A stretch of 64,000 nucleotides of DNA, from contig NC_090291.1 of the NCBI RefSeq assembly GCF_037392515.1, forward strand, positions 34,681,001 through 34,745,000, given 5' to 3'. Positions 46,926-59,745 of this stretch are shown here, in pieces (position 1 is the first letter of the stretch; each line of letters starts with the position of its first letter). The position numbers and the translations under genes are program-made. The notes under the pieces were generated by a model. The model did not search any database. It saw only the letters and a list, made by a program, of their open reading frames with translations, and was not told where the DNA came from. The DNA comes from Haliotis asinina (lineage: Eukaryota > Mollusca > Gastropoda > Lepetellida > Haliotidae).

Positions 46926-47809
46926 ATGGAAGTCAGCAACATGCTTATTAAATGCTTAACTCATGAAACTGAATATTCAGCTCTATGATACAATATTTAT
47001 TCTCATTCAATCAGATGACAGAAGTTTATTACAGGGTGTGACTTCAGTACACTTGGTATTGAACAACAACAAAAGAATTGAATATTCAGTCAAATTAAAA
47101 GATTTCAAAATGTTTTGTCATGTTTACAGTGATTCAAATGAGTGTTCATTTATAAAATGATGGATCTAGTAAAATTTGTTTACTACTGAAATTCACTGTC
47201 TATATGCTGTTGTGTATTGCTTAACTGATTTATTGTCATAGTTTCTATTCATTCTTTGTTTTCTTACAATATCTGTGCCAAATGTAGTCTGTTCTTATTC
47301 ATCAAAGTCAAAACAAAACAATTCATGACAATGTTTTTAAGCTTTAAATTAGTCATTTGTATAAAACATGTATTTAGCCAAAGGATTTGAAACCATGGTT
47401 TCAGGGTTTAATTTGTTGAAAGCCTGTGTTTTTTTGCAAACAATTGTATCATTAACTTGATAAAGATTCTTTCCCACAGATAAAAGAAATTGTATTTTTT
47501 GAAAAACTCTGATAAGGTGGCTGTTCTGTCCCTTTTTCCAAGCAAGTCTAGTTTGTTTTGTGAAAAGTGATTGTTTTAACATGTGTAACATCTGTTTGAT
47601 TAAATTCTAAATCAGTGCGAAGATTTAGTCTATAGTGAACTCAGTTATAAATATTTTCATCTTCCCACCTATTCAATAGATAAGGGAAGAAAATATTTTT
47701 GCGGGTATGCAGTCTAACTGGCGCTGTGTCAACCAGTATGGAATCCACTTACACTTGTTGGTTTCACTTGTTGTCAGGAACCGAGTTTTCTGAGGAACTG
47801 GGAGACATA

Positions 47810-47968
47810 GGCTAGCCTGATGGTTTATGTAATTGCTTGTCATGCCTAAGATCCAGGTTTGATTCCCTACATGGGCACAATGTGTGAAGCCCATTTCCGG
47901 TGTCCCCGGACTAGATATTGCTGGAATATTGCTAAAAGCAGCGTCAGACTAAAACTCACTCACTCTAA
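47810..47968 (+). mobile_element. SINE-A copy, full length
   Basis: GGCTAGCCTGATGGTTTATG, GGTTTGATTCCCTACATGGG, GCCCATTTCCGGTGTCCCC, tail ACTAAAACTCACTCACTC. Confidence 0.9.
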
Positions 47969-48714
47969 GTAACCAAAAATAGAAAAGAGATTTGTTCATA
48001 GAGTTTAGGTTTAAATCTGATGCAGTCAGATTCAGTCTCTCGTTTTTTTGTGCCATAACCATAGTGGTGGTTTCATGAAAGTAGTCACGTCACTACAAGA
48101 TTTTGTCCCGCATCAAGATGACATGACCCGATATAATACAGGTATTGTTCAAAGTGGCATTCAACCAAATTCACTCTTTTGTCAGATGCTATAAATCACA
48201 AACGTAGTCCTTGTTATTTAGAACTTTTGAGTGCATTAGATTTCCATGTAAGCATTATTCTATCTTTTTCAGTATTGTGTGGCATTTGTTTCATGAAGGT
48301 ATAAATTAGTAGAGGTATGCAGTTTCATCATACAATGTGTTAGAGGTGTAGCGATACAGGGAATGTAGCTGGGATTACACAATGCCGTTTAGAAAGTGGT
48401 CAAATGTAATGTATGTTATATTTTGGAATTACCATGATATGAGGCTCGCGGTATCAAAATACTTGAGATACACTTCAGGCAATCAATTAATGACATCTTA
48501 CTTGTCTGTGGGCTACAAGATATTTTCTGTTTACAGTTTCAAACTCCAAACCCTCTTGGAGATTTCATTTCATATCTGCTCAAAATGTAGCTATTAAATT
48601 TGACAATGATGACAAAATAGAGTTATCTGTCTTTGCTATTTATCACTTCTCAATAAATAGTCCACACATGTTGATTTATACTTTCATGATTACATTATCA
48701 TCATTATGTCTTAA

Positions 48715-48812
48715 AAATCAAGGCAAGTAGAAAAGTAGTCAGGACAAGTTACTTTCTAAAAGTCACTGGCCCTTTGGCAAGTGGCTTTTAAAAAGACTGA
48801 ACCCCTGGTAAG
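48715..48812 (+). repeat. dispersed repeat (see 39853-39945)
   Basis: GTAGTCAGGACAAG then GGCAAGTGGCTTTTAAAAAG; complement of the intron 17 copy. Confidence 0.7.
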
Positions 48813-49632
48813 TAGCAGGATCAATCTAGTGTTTCCTAACGTTTGATGTTTCATCTTTGTTATCTGAAGTCAAGTAAACAATAATTCAATGCTGTGGTTT
48901 ACCTATGAAAAGGAAGGGAATCTGTATTTATGAGATAAAAGTGCTGTATCAGGATATAAATTACTGTATCTCACCCTTATTATCATTAAACCTCAAGAAT
49001 GTAACATACAGGTTGAGCATTATGTACATCATCTAGGTTTGAAAATCGGACATGTCATGATTAATATGCTCTTGGAATTCTTTTTTATGTATCACTGACA
49101 GATAAGGCCTTTATTATTGCTTGTTTACCATTCCGTGGCCCTGAAACGTGAAGAAAGTGGTAAAAAATATAATTGTTTTTGCATGTATTATATTTTTTGC
49201 CATTATATGCCGCTGGCCAGATTAAAAAAACAAAGTGAAAAATAAGAGAGAAGATAAATTGCAAATTATACCTTTCAAATGTTTTATTCTCTGAGCTGAT
49301 CAGTCAGACATATTCCCTTTTACCTGTGTAACAGAAAGAAAGGTATTGCCACAGGCTGCTCTGCTGGTATGATGCACCTGGCATTTAGCATATACTCAAG
49401 TGTGCAAATATTCCAATTTTTTCCTCCCTACCGACCTCATAATTTTTTTAAAAATCTGTAAACCAAGTAATGAAAAGGGGCCTAAAAGCATCTCTGTCAA
49501 AAGAGGAGAGGCATGTGAATGTGCCATGTGATAGTGTATTGAATATGCTGTAGACAGGTTTTTGGGAAACCTTGTAGTTTAACACCAAAGCATGGTGAAC
49601 ACCATGGTGCTGAACTACTGCATATATAGAGG

Positions 49633-49995
49633 ATACTAAACTCGCTTCCGTGTAATACCATTTTTATTGAACGAGTTAATGATTTGGTATCACACGAGCG
49701 AAAGCGAGTTTGATACTAAATCTTTAACGAGTTTAATGAAAATGGTATTTCACGGAAGCGAGTTTAGTATTCTGTTTATTACTTGCCAACATAAATTGAC
49801 AGAAACTATGGCGAAATTGCCTACAGTGTGAGGACTCTCAGCTTTCATGTCAAGCAAGGTCTAGTAGAATCGCGACATCAACATCACCATTGATGTTTTG
49901 ACCATTTTGACGTCATAGGTCAAGCGGTATTACACTAGTGTAATATTGAAGTGAAAATATTAACACTGCAGTATCTTCCACGGGCGAGTAATAAT
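49633..49995 (+). mobile_element. foldback element with nested hairpins
   Basis: The outer arms 49633-49679 and 49724-49770 are inverted copies (ACTAAACTCGCTTCCGTG against CACGGAAGCGAGTTTAGT). An inner hairpin lies between them (GATTTGGTATCACACG against CGAGTTTGATACTAAATC). A 220-bp non-palindromic part follows, ending CAGTATCTTCCACGGG. No coding capacity. An older copy is at 13235-13607. Confidence 0.85.
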
Positions 49996-51600
49996 ACAGG
50001 ATAACACCACATGTGTTATTTTAGACAAGTGACATTATTGAACAAAACCTGAAGTTAATAAAAAGAACACATGGGTAATACTACTTGTGCTATTTTAAAC
50101 ATTATTAGTGTAGATATTTACAAAAGGGTAGCACTACTTGTGCTATTGTGGACAGTTGAAAGGTATTCTTGATTTAATAATAATAATAATAGTAGGTCCA
50201 TTTATAGTCACTGTTCACTTCAGTGAGTGCTGATGATGCTATTTTATTATGATCAGTGTGCACTACTAAACAAAATGGAGGATCAATCTAAAATTGAAAT
50301 TAAAGATAAAGCAATTCAATATTTGTCATCCATAACATTTTGGTTACATTGATAATCAGGTTATTTTGTTTTAGTTGAGTCCAGCTGTCAAACATACTTA
50401 GTCTTCATGTTAATGGTAGGCTACAAATGAGTGGTTCACTTACAGTCCGTGTTAGGAAGGGATAACAGGGAAAAGTTACACGGAGAAACCTCTTTACCTT
50501 CACTGTTGCTGGAACTCATTTAAAAGCCAAAACAGTGAGGCCCAACAACAAATGCCCTGAACAGAATCTATTATAGTAAGCCAATGTTGGATGGAATTCT
50601 AGTTTGGGTGCAACGTAAGTCTTCTTTTTGTTTATAAAACCCATGAAACATTTTAAACATATGCAAAATTTGCACAAGCATATTTATGATATATAAAGAA
50701 GCAATGTGTTACCTGGAGTTAGTCCTTCCATTGGGAACAAGGAAGATCAAATCCTTGAATTCCATGATTATTAGTGCTCAGAGTTTCCATATTTGAATAC
50801 ATGGAAGAAATGTTGACAAGGACCTAGCTCAAGTAAATATTGTGTACACAATGTGTATTATATGTTTCTGATGGTCTGTATAATATGATGTTTACTGAGG
50901 TAAAATATTTGTTTACATATTTGATATCCTGATCATACAGATTTTGTACTTAACTTGTATTGATGTATACAATATTTCGAAAATCCTTTCAAAAGTTGTT
51001 CAGATATCAGTCATTTGTGATGTTCACAAGAGATGGTTTGAAAATATGCTGGTCATTTTGGTATTGTTTTTTTTTAAGAAAAACATTATTAAAAAGGTTC
51101 TTTATTCATTACCTTCTTGGCTTAATGATCTGAAGTACCTTGGCATATTGCTCTGAAGTATCTGTGAACCAGATAGCTGCCTCTTTTTAATTTTAGTTTT
51201 CAGTCCTTTAGAGAATTGGAAACTGACTGAAGTGGCAATGAAGTTTGTCCATCATGTGTAGCTCGTAACGCTTCTCATCATGCTCATAATGTGTATATAA
51301 TGTAAATGTTTGTATTCTTAGCCAGAGGATATATACTGATATTCATGGCTATATTGTTCAAGTCATTTGAAGTACAAGGAGAAGTCATAATTTCAGATTT
51401 AAGGCTCAAACTCAGTTCTTATATGAGTAAACAGTCAACACACATTACAACGAAGACAGGGTATATGTAAAAATATCCAAGACATTGTTCACAACCCTAG
51501 ACATGGTAGCCACATAGAGCAGGTTTCGGATACATCTAAGGATGTAGAATAGCCTAGTGCTGTTCACCAGGCTGTAACTGGCTCACTTTCCAGCATGGAC
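49996..51600. other. AT-rich region without recognised features
   Basis: Only a short ATA-rich patch at 50180-50192. No coding sequence. Confidence 0.7.
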
Positions 51601-51604
51601 TTGG

Positions 51605-51757
51605 TGTTGGGGTAGCTATGTGGGAAGTGTGTTTGCTCACCACACCAAAAGACCCAGATTTTATTCCTGTCATGGGCACAATGAGTGAAGACCATTTCTA
51701 GTGTCCCCCATCATGATATTGCTGGAATATTGCTATGAGCTCAACAAACTTACTCTA
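51605..51757 (+). mobile_element. SINE-A copy
   Basis: GTTGGGGTAGCTATGTGGGA, CATGGGCACAATGAGTGAAG, CCATTTCTAGTGTCCCCC, GATATTGCTGGAATATTGCT. Confidence 0.85.
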
Positions 51758-51759
51758 GC

Positions 51760-53200
51760 TTGGAACAAGGTGTTCTGCCAGATGTGGTGTGGCTAAAATT
51801 AACTTAAAGTCTTGATAGGGACGTACAGACTAATGTAGGATATCATTTGTTCTTGTGTTACTACACTATATTTGGAAAGATGTGTTTGGTTGTCTTGTTG
51901 CAGGTCATGGCTGTAGCTGTACATATCTCCAATGCACCATTACATGCAATATGTATATATTTTATTGAACATACATGATGAACAGTCATGTTTATATATT
52001 GTATTTTATGAAGGTAAGAACAGTATTTTATTTGGCTTTAAAGGAGATGAAAGTTTCTTGCTTTATCGTTTTAAACCTTTGTACAGTCATTTTGGTTTAT
52101 GAATACAGACAACAGAAGGATGTATCTAGCTGCGGAGTAACGTGCTTCAGTGAACTCAAATGTTTAGCATAAAATGATAATAATAATCTATTCTAAGATG
52201 CAGTTAATTAATTAATTGATTCTCTTATGTGAAGCTCTTTGTCTTGTCTGATTAAGCTGTGGGCTATATTATGATGATTGTACTATGTTATCGATGAAGG
52301 TTCAATTGGTTTCTGAAGGCACAATTGGTTCAGACTTCATCAGGTCTGAAGGTTGGTTTTCTCACACTCTTCTCTACATTATCAATGAACAAGGCAACAC
52401 TTGGGACGGAAGTCCTGAGATATGAACCAATATTTGTTATTTCATCCTTATGGAAAATTGGGATAAATAAATTGGGATGCTTTTCCCCACAGTAAATGTA
52501 ATGAAAACATGTTGAATGAGTCGCATTAGTTGACATAAGTCTGGATTACAAAGTCAAAGCGTGCAGCTTTCAACAATTTAGGCTATAGCGATTATTTTAA
52601 ATATGTGTTAAATTGCTTGATGCCATCATAATATTTATGCTATAATCTGGATAATGTACTTTGCCTTGGCGTATGTCTTGTGTTTGTAAATGAACTTGTA
52701 TTATCGTAGTGCTAAGACTGATCAATTCACTTCCAGATTAATGAAAATGAATGGTATTTTGCTTGTCTGCTAGATTTCCTTGAGACACTTACAATGAAGG
52801 TCTGACAAGTTGTGGTAAAGTGACGCACCTGTTTTTATACTGACTCACTATTTCATCAGCAGGTGCTTGTCCTCATTATCATGCCTTATATTATTATGAA
52901 ACCATCATTAGAAACGACCTAAGCTGTCCCTAAAATTCAGGAGCCTTATGTCATTTCCATGTGTCATTTTGTGTAAATGTGTTTGTCATTGTCTGCCATT
53001 TTTGTAAATAAACAATCAACTGATTTCTCCATCTGTTTCAGTTATACAATCACCCGGTTCTTTAATCTGTTTAGTCTTTTATATGATCAACAGATTCTTT
53101 AGTAATGAAATGAAAAGGTCAACTCAATGAAGTAACTGATTTACCAGTTTTTTTCCATGAAATAGTTTTGCTCATATTTGAACCAAAATACCGATTCCTT
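51760..53200. other. AT-rich region without recognised features
   Basis: No coding sequence or repeat family recognised. Confidence 0.7.
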
Positions 53201-53204
53201 GGTA

Positions 53205-53300
53205 TGTCATCCATACATGTACATGTACAATGACTGAAACCCTTTCTGTCTCCTCGCCGTAATTTGGCCTGAATATTGCTAAAACCACTCATCCACTCGC
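53205..53300 (+). mobile_element. SINE-A 3' fragment
   Basis: TGTCTCCTCGCCGTAATTTG then GAATATTGCTAAAACCACTC. Confidence 0.6.
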
Positions 53301-53452
53301 TTTGTTTATTTAAAACAAACAACAGTTTCCTTGTCCAGTTAATGACCCGAGCAACCGACTCGTTTTTCTGTTATCAATGAAAGAAGTAGCTGAGTCATCA
53401 GTCTGCTTTCAGTGAGACAGTTAACTGAATCTAACGGAATGTTCGAAGGATT

Positions 53453-54113
53453 TATTTAGCAGTATCGGCATCCCCATTGGGCTTCCGGGCCGGGAAATTT
53501 CCATAGGCCTTATTTAGCATGAACTGTCCCCCCTTTTGGCTTCCAGGACGGGCAATGTCCATAGGCCTTATTTAGCTGTGTCTCCCCATTGAGCTTCCGG
53601 GACGGCCAATGTCCATGTTTCTTATTCAGCAGTTATTGTCTCCACATTGGTTTTCAGGACAGGCAATGTCTGTAGGCCGTAGTTACCAGTGTCTCGCCTC
53701 ACTGGGCTTCCAGGATGGCGATGTCCATAGGCCCTATTTAGCTTTGTCTTCACTTCATTGCGCTTCCGGAACGGACAATGTCCATAGGCCATATTTAGCA
53801 GTGTCTGTCTCCCCATTGGGCCTCCGGGACGGGCAATGTCCATTGCCCTTATTTAGTAGTGTGTTTCTCCCGACTGGGCTTTCAGGACGGGCAATGTCCA
53901 TTGGCCTTATTTAGCAGTGATTGTCTCCCCTTTGAGCATCCGGGACGGGTAATGCCCGTAGGCCTTAGTTAGCAGTGATTGTCTTCCCATTGGGTTTTCA
54001 GGACAGGCAATGTCTGTCGCCTCATTGGGCTTTCAGGATGGCGATGTCTATAGGCCTCATTTAGCAGTGATTGTCTCCCCATTGGGCTTCCGGGACGGGC
54101 AATGTCCATAGGC
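53453..54113 (+). repeat. 57-bp minisatellite, about 12 units
   Basis: Unit built from CCCCATTGGGCTTCCGGGAC, GGGCAATGTCCATAGGCC and TTATTTAGCAGTG. GC-richer than its surroundings. The last unit runs directly into a SINE-B at CCATAGGCGACTAACGGG. Confidence 0.93.
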
Positions 54114-54292
54114 GACTAACGGGATCGGGTGGTCAGGCTCGCTGACTTGGTTGACACATGTCATCGCTTCCCAATTGCGCAGATCGATGCTCATGTTGTT
54201 GATCATTGAATCGTCTAGTCCAGGCTCGATTATTTAGAGACATATGGTTGGAATATTGCTGAGTGCGGCGTAGCATTAAACCCACCCTCACC
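54110..54292 (+). mobile_element. SINE-B copy, head missing
   Basis: GGCGACTAACGGGATCGGGT to GTGCGGCGTAGCATTAAACC; its 5' end is fused to the minisatellite. Confidence 0.85.
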
Positions 54293-54334
54293 TCACCAGG
54301 ATTCGAGGACAAGATGAATGAACACAAATGACGA

Positions 54335-54525
54335 TACGGGTTAGAACTGGTCTTCAGGAGCCCATGTCTTTCGTGAGAGGTTACAGTTGGTAGTGGATGG
54401 CCAGGACTAGGTTGATTCATGTAATCGAATCCCAGTTGTGTAGATCGATGTTCATGATGCCAATCACTGTATGGTGTGGTCCAGACAAAACCAGATTTAT
54501 AGACCACAGTTATATAGCTGTGATA
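54335..54525 (+). mobile_element. SINE-B copy, diverged
   Basis: GATCGATGTTCATGATGCCA then TATGGTGTGGTCCAGAC; older than its neighbour. Confidence 0.7.
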
Positions 54526-55029
54526 TGGCTTTTGTACAAAAAGCTGAGCAGCCTACCAAAGCCTGCCTTCGTGTGCATTCGAAATGAAAAACAGTACCTT
54601 CTGTATGTCTCCCTTGAGGATTTCGGGCCATGGCCCTTAACCCTCAAAAACCGATCATGAAAACCTAGTCCCGGATCTTTGCGACCCTATCTCAACTCAT
54701 AATCATAATAATAACACTCGCTTTTCTCAAATCGTTCACTGAGGCTTCAGACACGGATGCAGCGACCTAACCGACGAAACGTATAACAGACATTTAATAG
54801 ACAGTCCATGTTGCTCTTGTGGATACCACAGTAAAACGCTATACACTATTTTCTTTCTTGCGCTAACTATACTCAGATAATATCTGACTTAGTATGTATT
54901 TTACACTACCAGTTATAACCTGGATATCATGTGAACGGAAAACAAAGAATTTACACCTCGTGTAAACCAGAAAATAGTATAATTGTATCACCAAGACACA
55001 GTACTTAGGTTTTCACAGGAAAATAGTTA

Positions 55030-55112
55030 AATCATCCCATATGTGACTCCTCGCCGTAATATTGCTTGAATACTGCTAAAACGGCATGACACCATACACC
55101 CACTCACTTTGT
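55030..55112 (+). mobile_element. SINE-A 3' fragment
   Basis: CTCCTCGCCGTAATATTGCT then GAATACTGCTAAAACGGC and CACCCACTCAC. Confidence 0.65.
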
Positions 55113-55129
55113 GATAAAAAACAATCAGC

Positions 55130-57490
55130 TGTTTCCTTTCCAGTTCTCCAAGGAACGTATAACTGATGTACAGACAAAATCAGAGATTTCAGAAATGATG
55201 GATTTTCAAGTTTAGCGGAGTATCATAAGTACTGACCCATCAACCTACGCCAATCTTGAATTAATGCTAGTCTGAGTTGTGAACCCGTGAAGGTCACGGG
55301 GTAGAATATGCCTTCAGCAACCCATGCTTGCCATAAAAGGTGACTATGCTTGTCGTAAGAGGCGACTAACGGGATCGGGTGATCAGACTAGCTGACTTGG
55401 TTGACACATGTCATCGGTTCCCAATTGTGCAGATCGATGCTCATGTTGTTGATCACTGGATTGTCTGGTCCAGACTCGATTATTTACAGACCGTCGCCAT
55501 ATAGCTGGAATATTGCTAAGTGCGACGTAAAACTAAACTCGCTCGCTCGCTCTGAGTTGTGAATACACTTGATATTGTGATTACTTTAGTCCTGATACGC
55601 TATACATCACAGAGTATTGGCGATGATTCCGCTCATTTCCTTCTGGGTTGAAAACTAAAGAACTCGAACAAACAAGCTGTCTATAGGGATCAACGTGATT
55701 CCGAGCTAAAACCGCAAGTACTTGTCTTTGAAACGGAACTGAATCTTATGATGTGTGGATCAAGTATAGGATCACACGCGTAGTGATACATCCTCCACCA
55801 GGGACTACTTTTGCATAAGTACTGTGGGTGATACGTTCGTCTTTGATGCCAGATTCCAACTTCAGTGGATTCATTATATCACAAAAGAAATGCGTGTATC
55901 TTTCCACACCATAACTGTCACGTCATTGCCAGACTATCAAAGACTTTCCCAGAAAAGGCGAACTTTTCGTGAGCGACATCTTGAATTCCCTTTGATGAAT
56001 CAAATATATCCTGAGAGTTGATATTTGTTGTTTCTTTCTTGGCAGTCTTCATCTTTGAAAGACGATATCACCTTCATCTTGTATCAAACACACTCAGTCT
56101 TTGCTGACACCATGCCCTGAATGACCTTTCAGCACAAATTAGCTTGGCTAAACGTTCACCTTTTTATTACAAATCACTGGACTGGAAGCCAGTAATTCAT
56201 CTGTAAACAGTCAAGTTTTTGGTATTTCATGAACAAAAGGGAGATGAAAGTCACGTGCTGAGCTTTGCAGACACTTAAAAACTGACCGTGTTTCATCGTG
56301 TGATGGTGTTGAAATGCATTTTGCGTCAGCGGAAAGGTTTTGACGTTTGTGTTGATATGTTGATGCTATAATATTATACCCAGCGCCATTTTACGGTAGT
56401 TTAATGTCGCAGCCAGGCTGTGTTGCAACAACTAGTTTCGTGAAAATACCCAACCTAAAAGTAGCATGTGAAACCTGAGATTACTGTCTCTTAGTAAATT
56501 CTTGTGTTTGGGGGTTGTGTTCTTGTGCATCCAGACATAAAATGAATTGGTCGTATAGTTTTGTCATGATGATTTGTTCGGACCCCAGTTGAAGACGCGT
56601 AGGCTTTCTTACGATTAAAATTGGTTGAAGTTGAATTTTTTCCAAGCTTATTTTATGTTTTTCACATGGAAAATTAAATATTAAGTGTTTATTCTTATTC
56701 CTCATGCGATAGATTTAAATACAAATTCTTTTTCTTTACCCATTACAATTCACAGGGGCATCAAACTAGAATGGTTTGTCATGGCGGGTTTGTGTTTTGT
56801 CTTTCACAGTTAGATATTAGACCCATTTCTACAATCGTGAAGTGAAATTGATATTGTGGTTACAAAAGACTAGATGTTAGTCAAATATCCAGAATAGATT
56901 CAAATAGTGAGTTGATTTCTGGCGTTGCTGTGTATGCGTCTGAATACTGGAAAATGGGTATCAGCTTAATCACAGTGTAATGTATCAGATTCTGGAGACA
57001 GGCCTTGATCAAGTTGATCTTATAACGGTGCCGGTGCGGTGCCGAATGTTGAACTATAATATCAACTGTCTCTCTGTTACGCTGTATCTGAAAAACTGAT
57101 GTGTCAAATACATTTTGAATTAACAGCCAAAGAGGAGTGTAATAAATTCTTTTTCCGGCAGTGACAAATTAACACATGCGGTAAACCAACAGCCGGCAGC
57201 AATATGCCACCTGTCTTCAAGTCTTCAAGACGGAATTGTCAGTGAAGGACAAATGGAGAAATGCTGTTCAAAGCTGCAAACAAACGAAACAGGAATTTGT
57301 ATTCCGCTGAAGTATTAAAACATTACCAAGATGAACATTACTCTTCAGATGATCAAATGGCATTTTTTTGTCAAAGTCCATTCTGTATATGCTGTTGATA
57401 TGTGATCTATCTCTAATAGACCCACTACATTGTTTTTTTTTATAACTGAGCACTTCTAAATAATCATACCCATTTTGTAATCATACCCAT
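55130..57490 (+). repeat. segmental duplication, copy 1
   Basis: Aligns with 58550-60200. Shared blocks include ATAACTGATGTACAG, CAACCTACGCCAATCTTGAA, GATCACACGCGTAGTGATAC, CCTTTGATGAATCAAATATA, GAAGCCAGTAATTC and, more weakly, AAGTCCATTCTGTATATG. Copy 1 carries a SINE-B (55284-55550) and about 160 extra bases near 55815-55980. Confidence 0.9.
55284..55550 (+). mobile_element. SINE-B, full length with 13-bp target duplication
   Basis: Flanked by perfect direct repeats TCTGAGTTGTGAA at 55271-55283 and 55551-55563. The tail is CTCGCTCGCTCGC. The paralogous segment at 58670-58690 has the empty site. One of the best-preserved copies here. Confidence 0.96.
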
Positions 57491-57532
57491 GCACTTTGTA
57501 TGTGATAAAAACAATCAACTGTTTCCATGTCA

Positions 57533-57705
57533 GGTTATGGTCTGTTTGCAGTGAAAACGTACCGATGGATTTCACTTTAAACAAAGAGGTAAATCAAATA
57601 AACTGAAATTAAGCTTGCGAATCCTCATAATTTGTCCTTGCCAATTGAACATTTAAATTTCAGAATTCTATTCAACTTAGGATAAAAGTTGTTCAACAAA
57701 CAATA
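57533..57705 (+). repeat. dispersed repeat (partner of 820-1005)
   Basis: Second copy of the RPL13 intron 1 repeat, same orientation; GAATCCTCATAATTTGTCCT and TTAGGATAAAAGTTGTTCAA. Confidence 0.75.
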
Positions 57706-58247
57706 ACACAACGATCAAAAAAGGAGTTTCGTTTCTTTTTTGATTGAGTGTATGTATATATAGTTTTATATTTATGCAATAGTTAATATCGTTCACACCA
57801 TCCATATAATTTTGTATTGTATGTTGCATGGGAGCGATCTTAACATAGGTAGTATTGCTTGTTTACCAATGGAAATTAATTTTCTTAAACAAAAATATGT
57901 TTGAACCAATGGACTCTAAAGGTGTTTATAGTTACATCATATCAACACGTCTCACTTATTTGGGGACTGGAAGTAACCTTACACTGATATATAAACGAAA
58001 TCGCATGAAAAACGTGACTTTTCTACAGAACTCTAGCTATGTGGTCATGTATTTGGTTTTATTTCATTACTAAATATACAGTTTAATTGAAACATTGACA
58101 AAACTCTACATTTGTCGTTGTACTGTTCTGCAAGATATTTGTAACACTTCCTTTCTTGGCCCTGACTTCAGACAGCCCTACTTCATGTGTTGCTGTGTTA
58201 TAGGGAACATAATTGGAGCCTGATTTGAACACTTTCTTATCCTATAG

Positions 58248-58345
58248 CAAAGTTTCATCACTGGATTGTCTTGTCCAGACCCGATTATATACAGACCGCG
58301 GCCATAGAGCTGGAACATTGGTGATTGCGGCGTTTAACAACACAC
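58248..58345 (+). mobile_element. SINE-B 3' fragment
   Basis: CATCACTGGATTGTCTTGTC, then ACAGACCGCGGCCATAGAGC and GATTGCGGCGTTTAAC. Confidence 0.8.
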
Positions 58346-59690
58346 AAGACAAATCATAGTAACGAGTGCAGAGTAAATCGCCGTCGGTTCCAAATGCACT
58401 CCCTTGCTTCAACACCCGGAAATTGGCCAACACATGATGTTTATCTCCTAAATGATGTCTCTATTTCACTATACTCACAATCCACGAAGTGACAGCCCAC
58501 CGTTATTTGCCTACAGAGTAGTATTTATGTTGTATTGATTCATTTAGTCTTAATTCTCGAACGATCTTATAACTGATGTACAGCTGAGGTGTTCAGAAAT
58601 GGTGGATTTTTAACTGTTGCGCAGCATCAGAAGCACTGACCTATCAACCTACGCCAATCTTGAATTAATGCTAGCTCGAGTTGTGAATAGACTTGATATT
58701 GTGATTACTTTAGTCGTGATACGCTATACTTAATGTCTTGGTGATGATGCCATTTATTTCTCCCTGGGTAGAAAACTCCGGAACTCCAACAAGCAAGCTG
58801 TCTGAGGGGGTCAACGTGATTCTGAACTAAAATCTTCATCATCTGTCTTTGAAACTAAATCGAGTCTTGTGATGTGTGAATGAAGTAGGCGATCACACGC
58901 GTAGTGATACATCCACCGCTAGGAACTACGTTCCCTTTGATGAATCAAATATATCTTGAGTGTTGGTATCTGTTGTTTCTCTCTTGACAATCTTCATCTT
59001 TGAAATACGATATCACCTTCATCTTGTGTAAATCACATTCAGTCTTTGCTGACACAATGCCCTGAATGACTTTTCAATACCAGTTAACTTGGCTAAAACT
59101 TCACCTTTTATTTACAAAGCACTGGACCGGAAGCCAGTAATTCTTCTGTGAACAGTCAATGTTTTTGGTATTTCGTGAACAAAAAGGGGTGAAAGTCATC
59201 TGCGCAGCTTTGCGGACACCTAAAAGTTGTTTCATTGTGTGATGGTTTTGTGTTGAACTTTTAATCAAGAGGTTTAACGAAAAGGTTCGAGCGTTAAGGT
59301 TGATAGATACCCAAGACCCTCCCCTAGCAGTTAAATGTCACAGCCAACCTATATCGTCAAGAGAAAACAGGACAAGAAACGTATAGATAGATACGTTTTA
59401 ACAGCGCATCTATGTTAGCAGAGATATACCCAGACATAAGATAACATATGTCAAATCTTAGATTGAACTTTCTTAGTACTATTGCCAGACATAAACGGAA
59501 CTGATCGTATTCTAACGTGTGACAATATGATTTGTTCACAAAACAAATCAGAAAATGGCCTCTTCTAAAAGCGCATTGTGCTGATGATTCATACCTAACA
59601 ATGAAAATCTGAATAAGTCGAAATTTGGATTTTTCCAAGCATAGTGCATGTTATACAAGACACTATTATGGATGACAACTTCTTTAATTC

Positions 59691-59745
59691 TTTTAACACG
59701 ACGTTTCAAGGCTAATTCTTGCCCCTTCGTCAGGTGGATAATGAG
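59691..59745 (-). ncRNA. candidate type I hammerhead ribozyme
   Basis: The minus strand carries the conserved core in order: CUGACGA (fits CUGANGA), a helix II candidate AGGGGC/GCCUU with loop AAGAAUUA, then GAAACGUC. Helix I can form from CAC before the core and GUG after GUC, extended by UUA/UAA across an internal loop. Helix III would be only ACGU, self-complementary, so cleavage would need a dimer. Minimal hammerheads of this kind are known in Penelope-like retroelements. No reverse transcriptase is nearby, so this would be a fragment. Activity untested. Confidence 0.55.

Noticed and set aside
42000..53000. An additional protein gene downstream of ELMO
   Set aside because: All frames are under about 80 codons, show no recognisable domain and no splice-consistent neighbours.
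53609..53914. 101-aa reading frame
   Set aside because: It is a translation of the 57-bp minisatellite; repetition comes from DNA, with no start context or homology.
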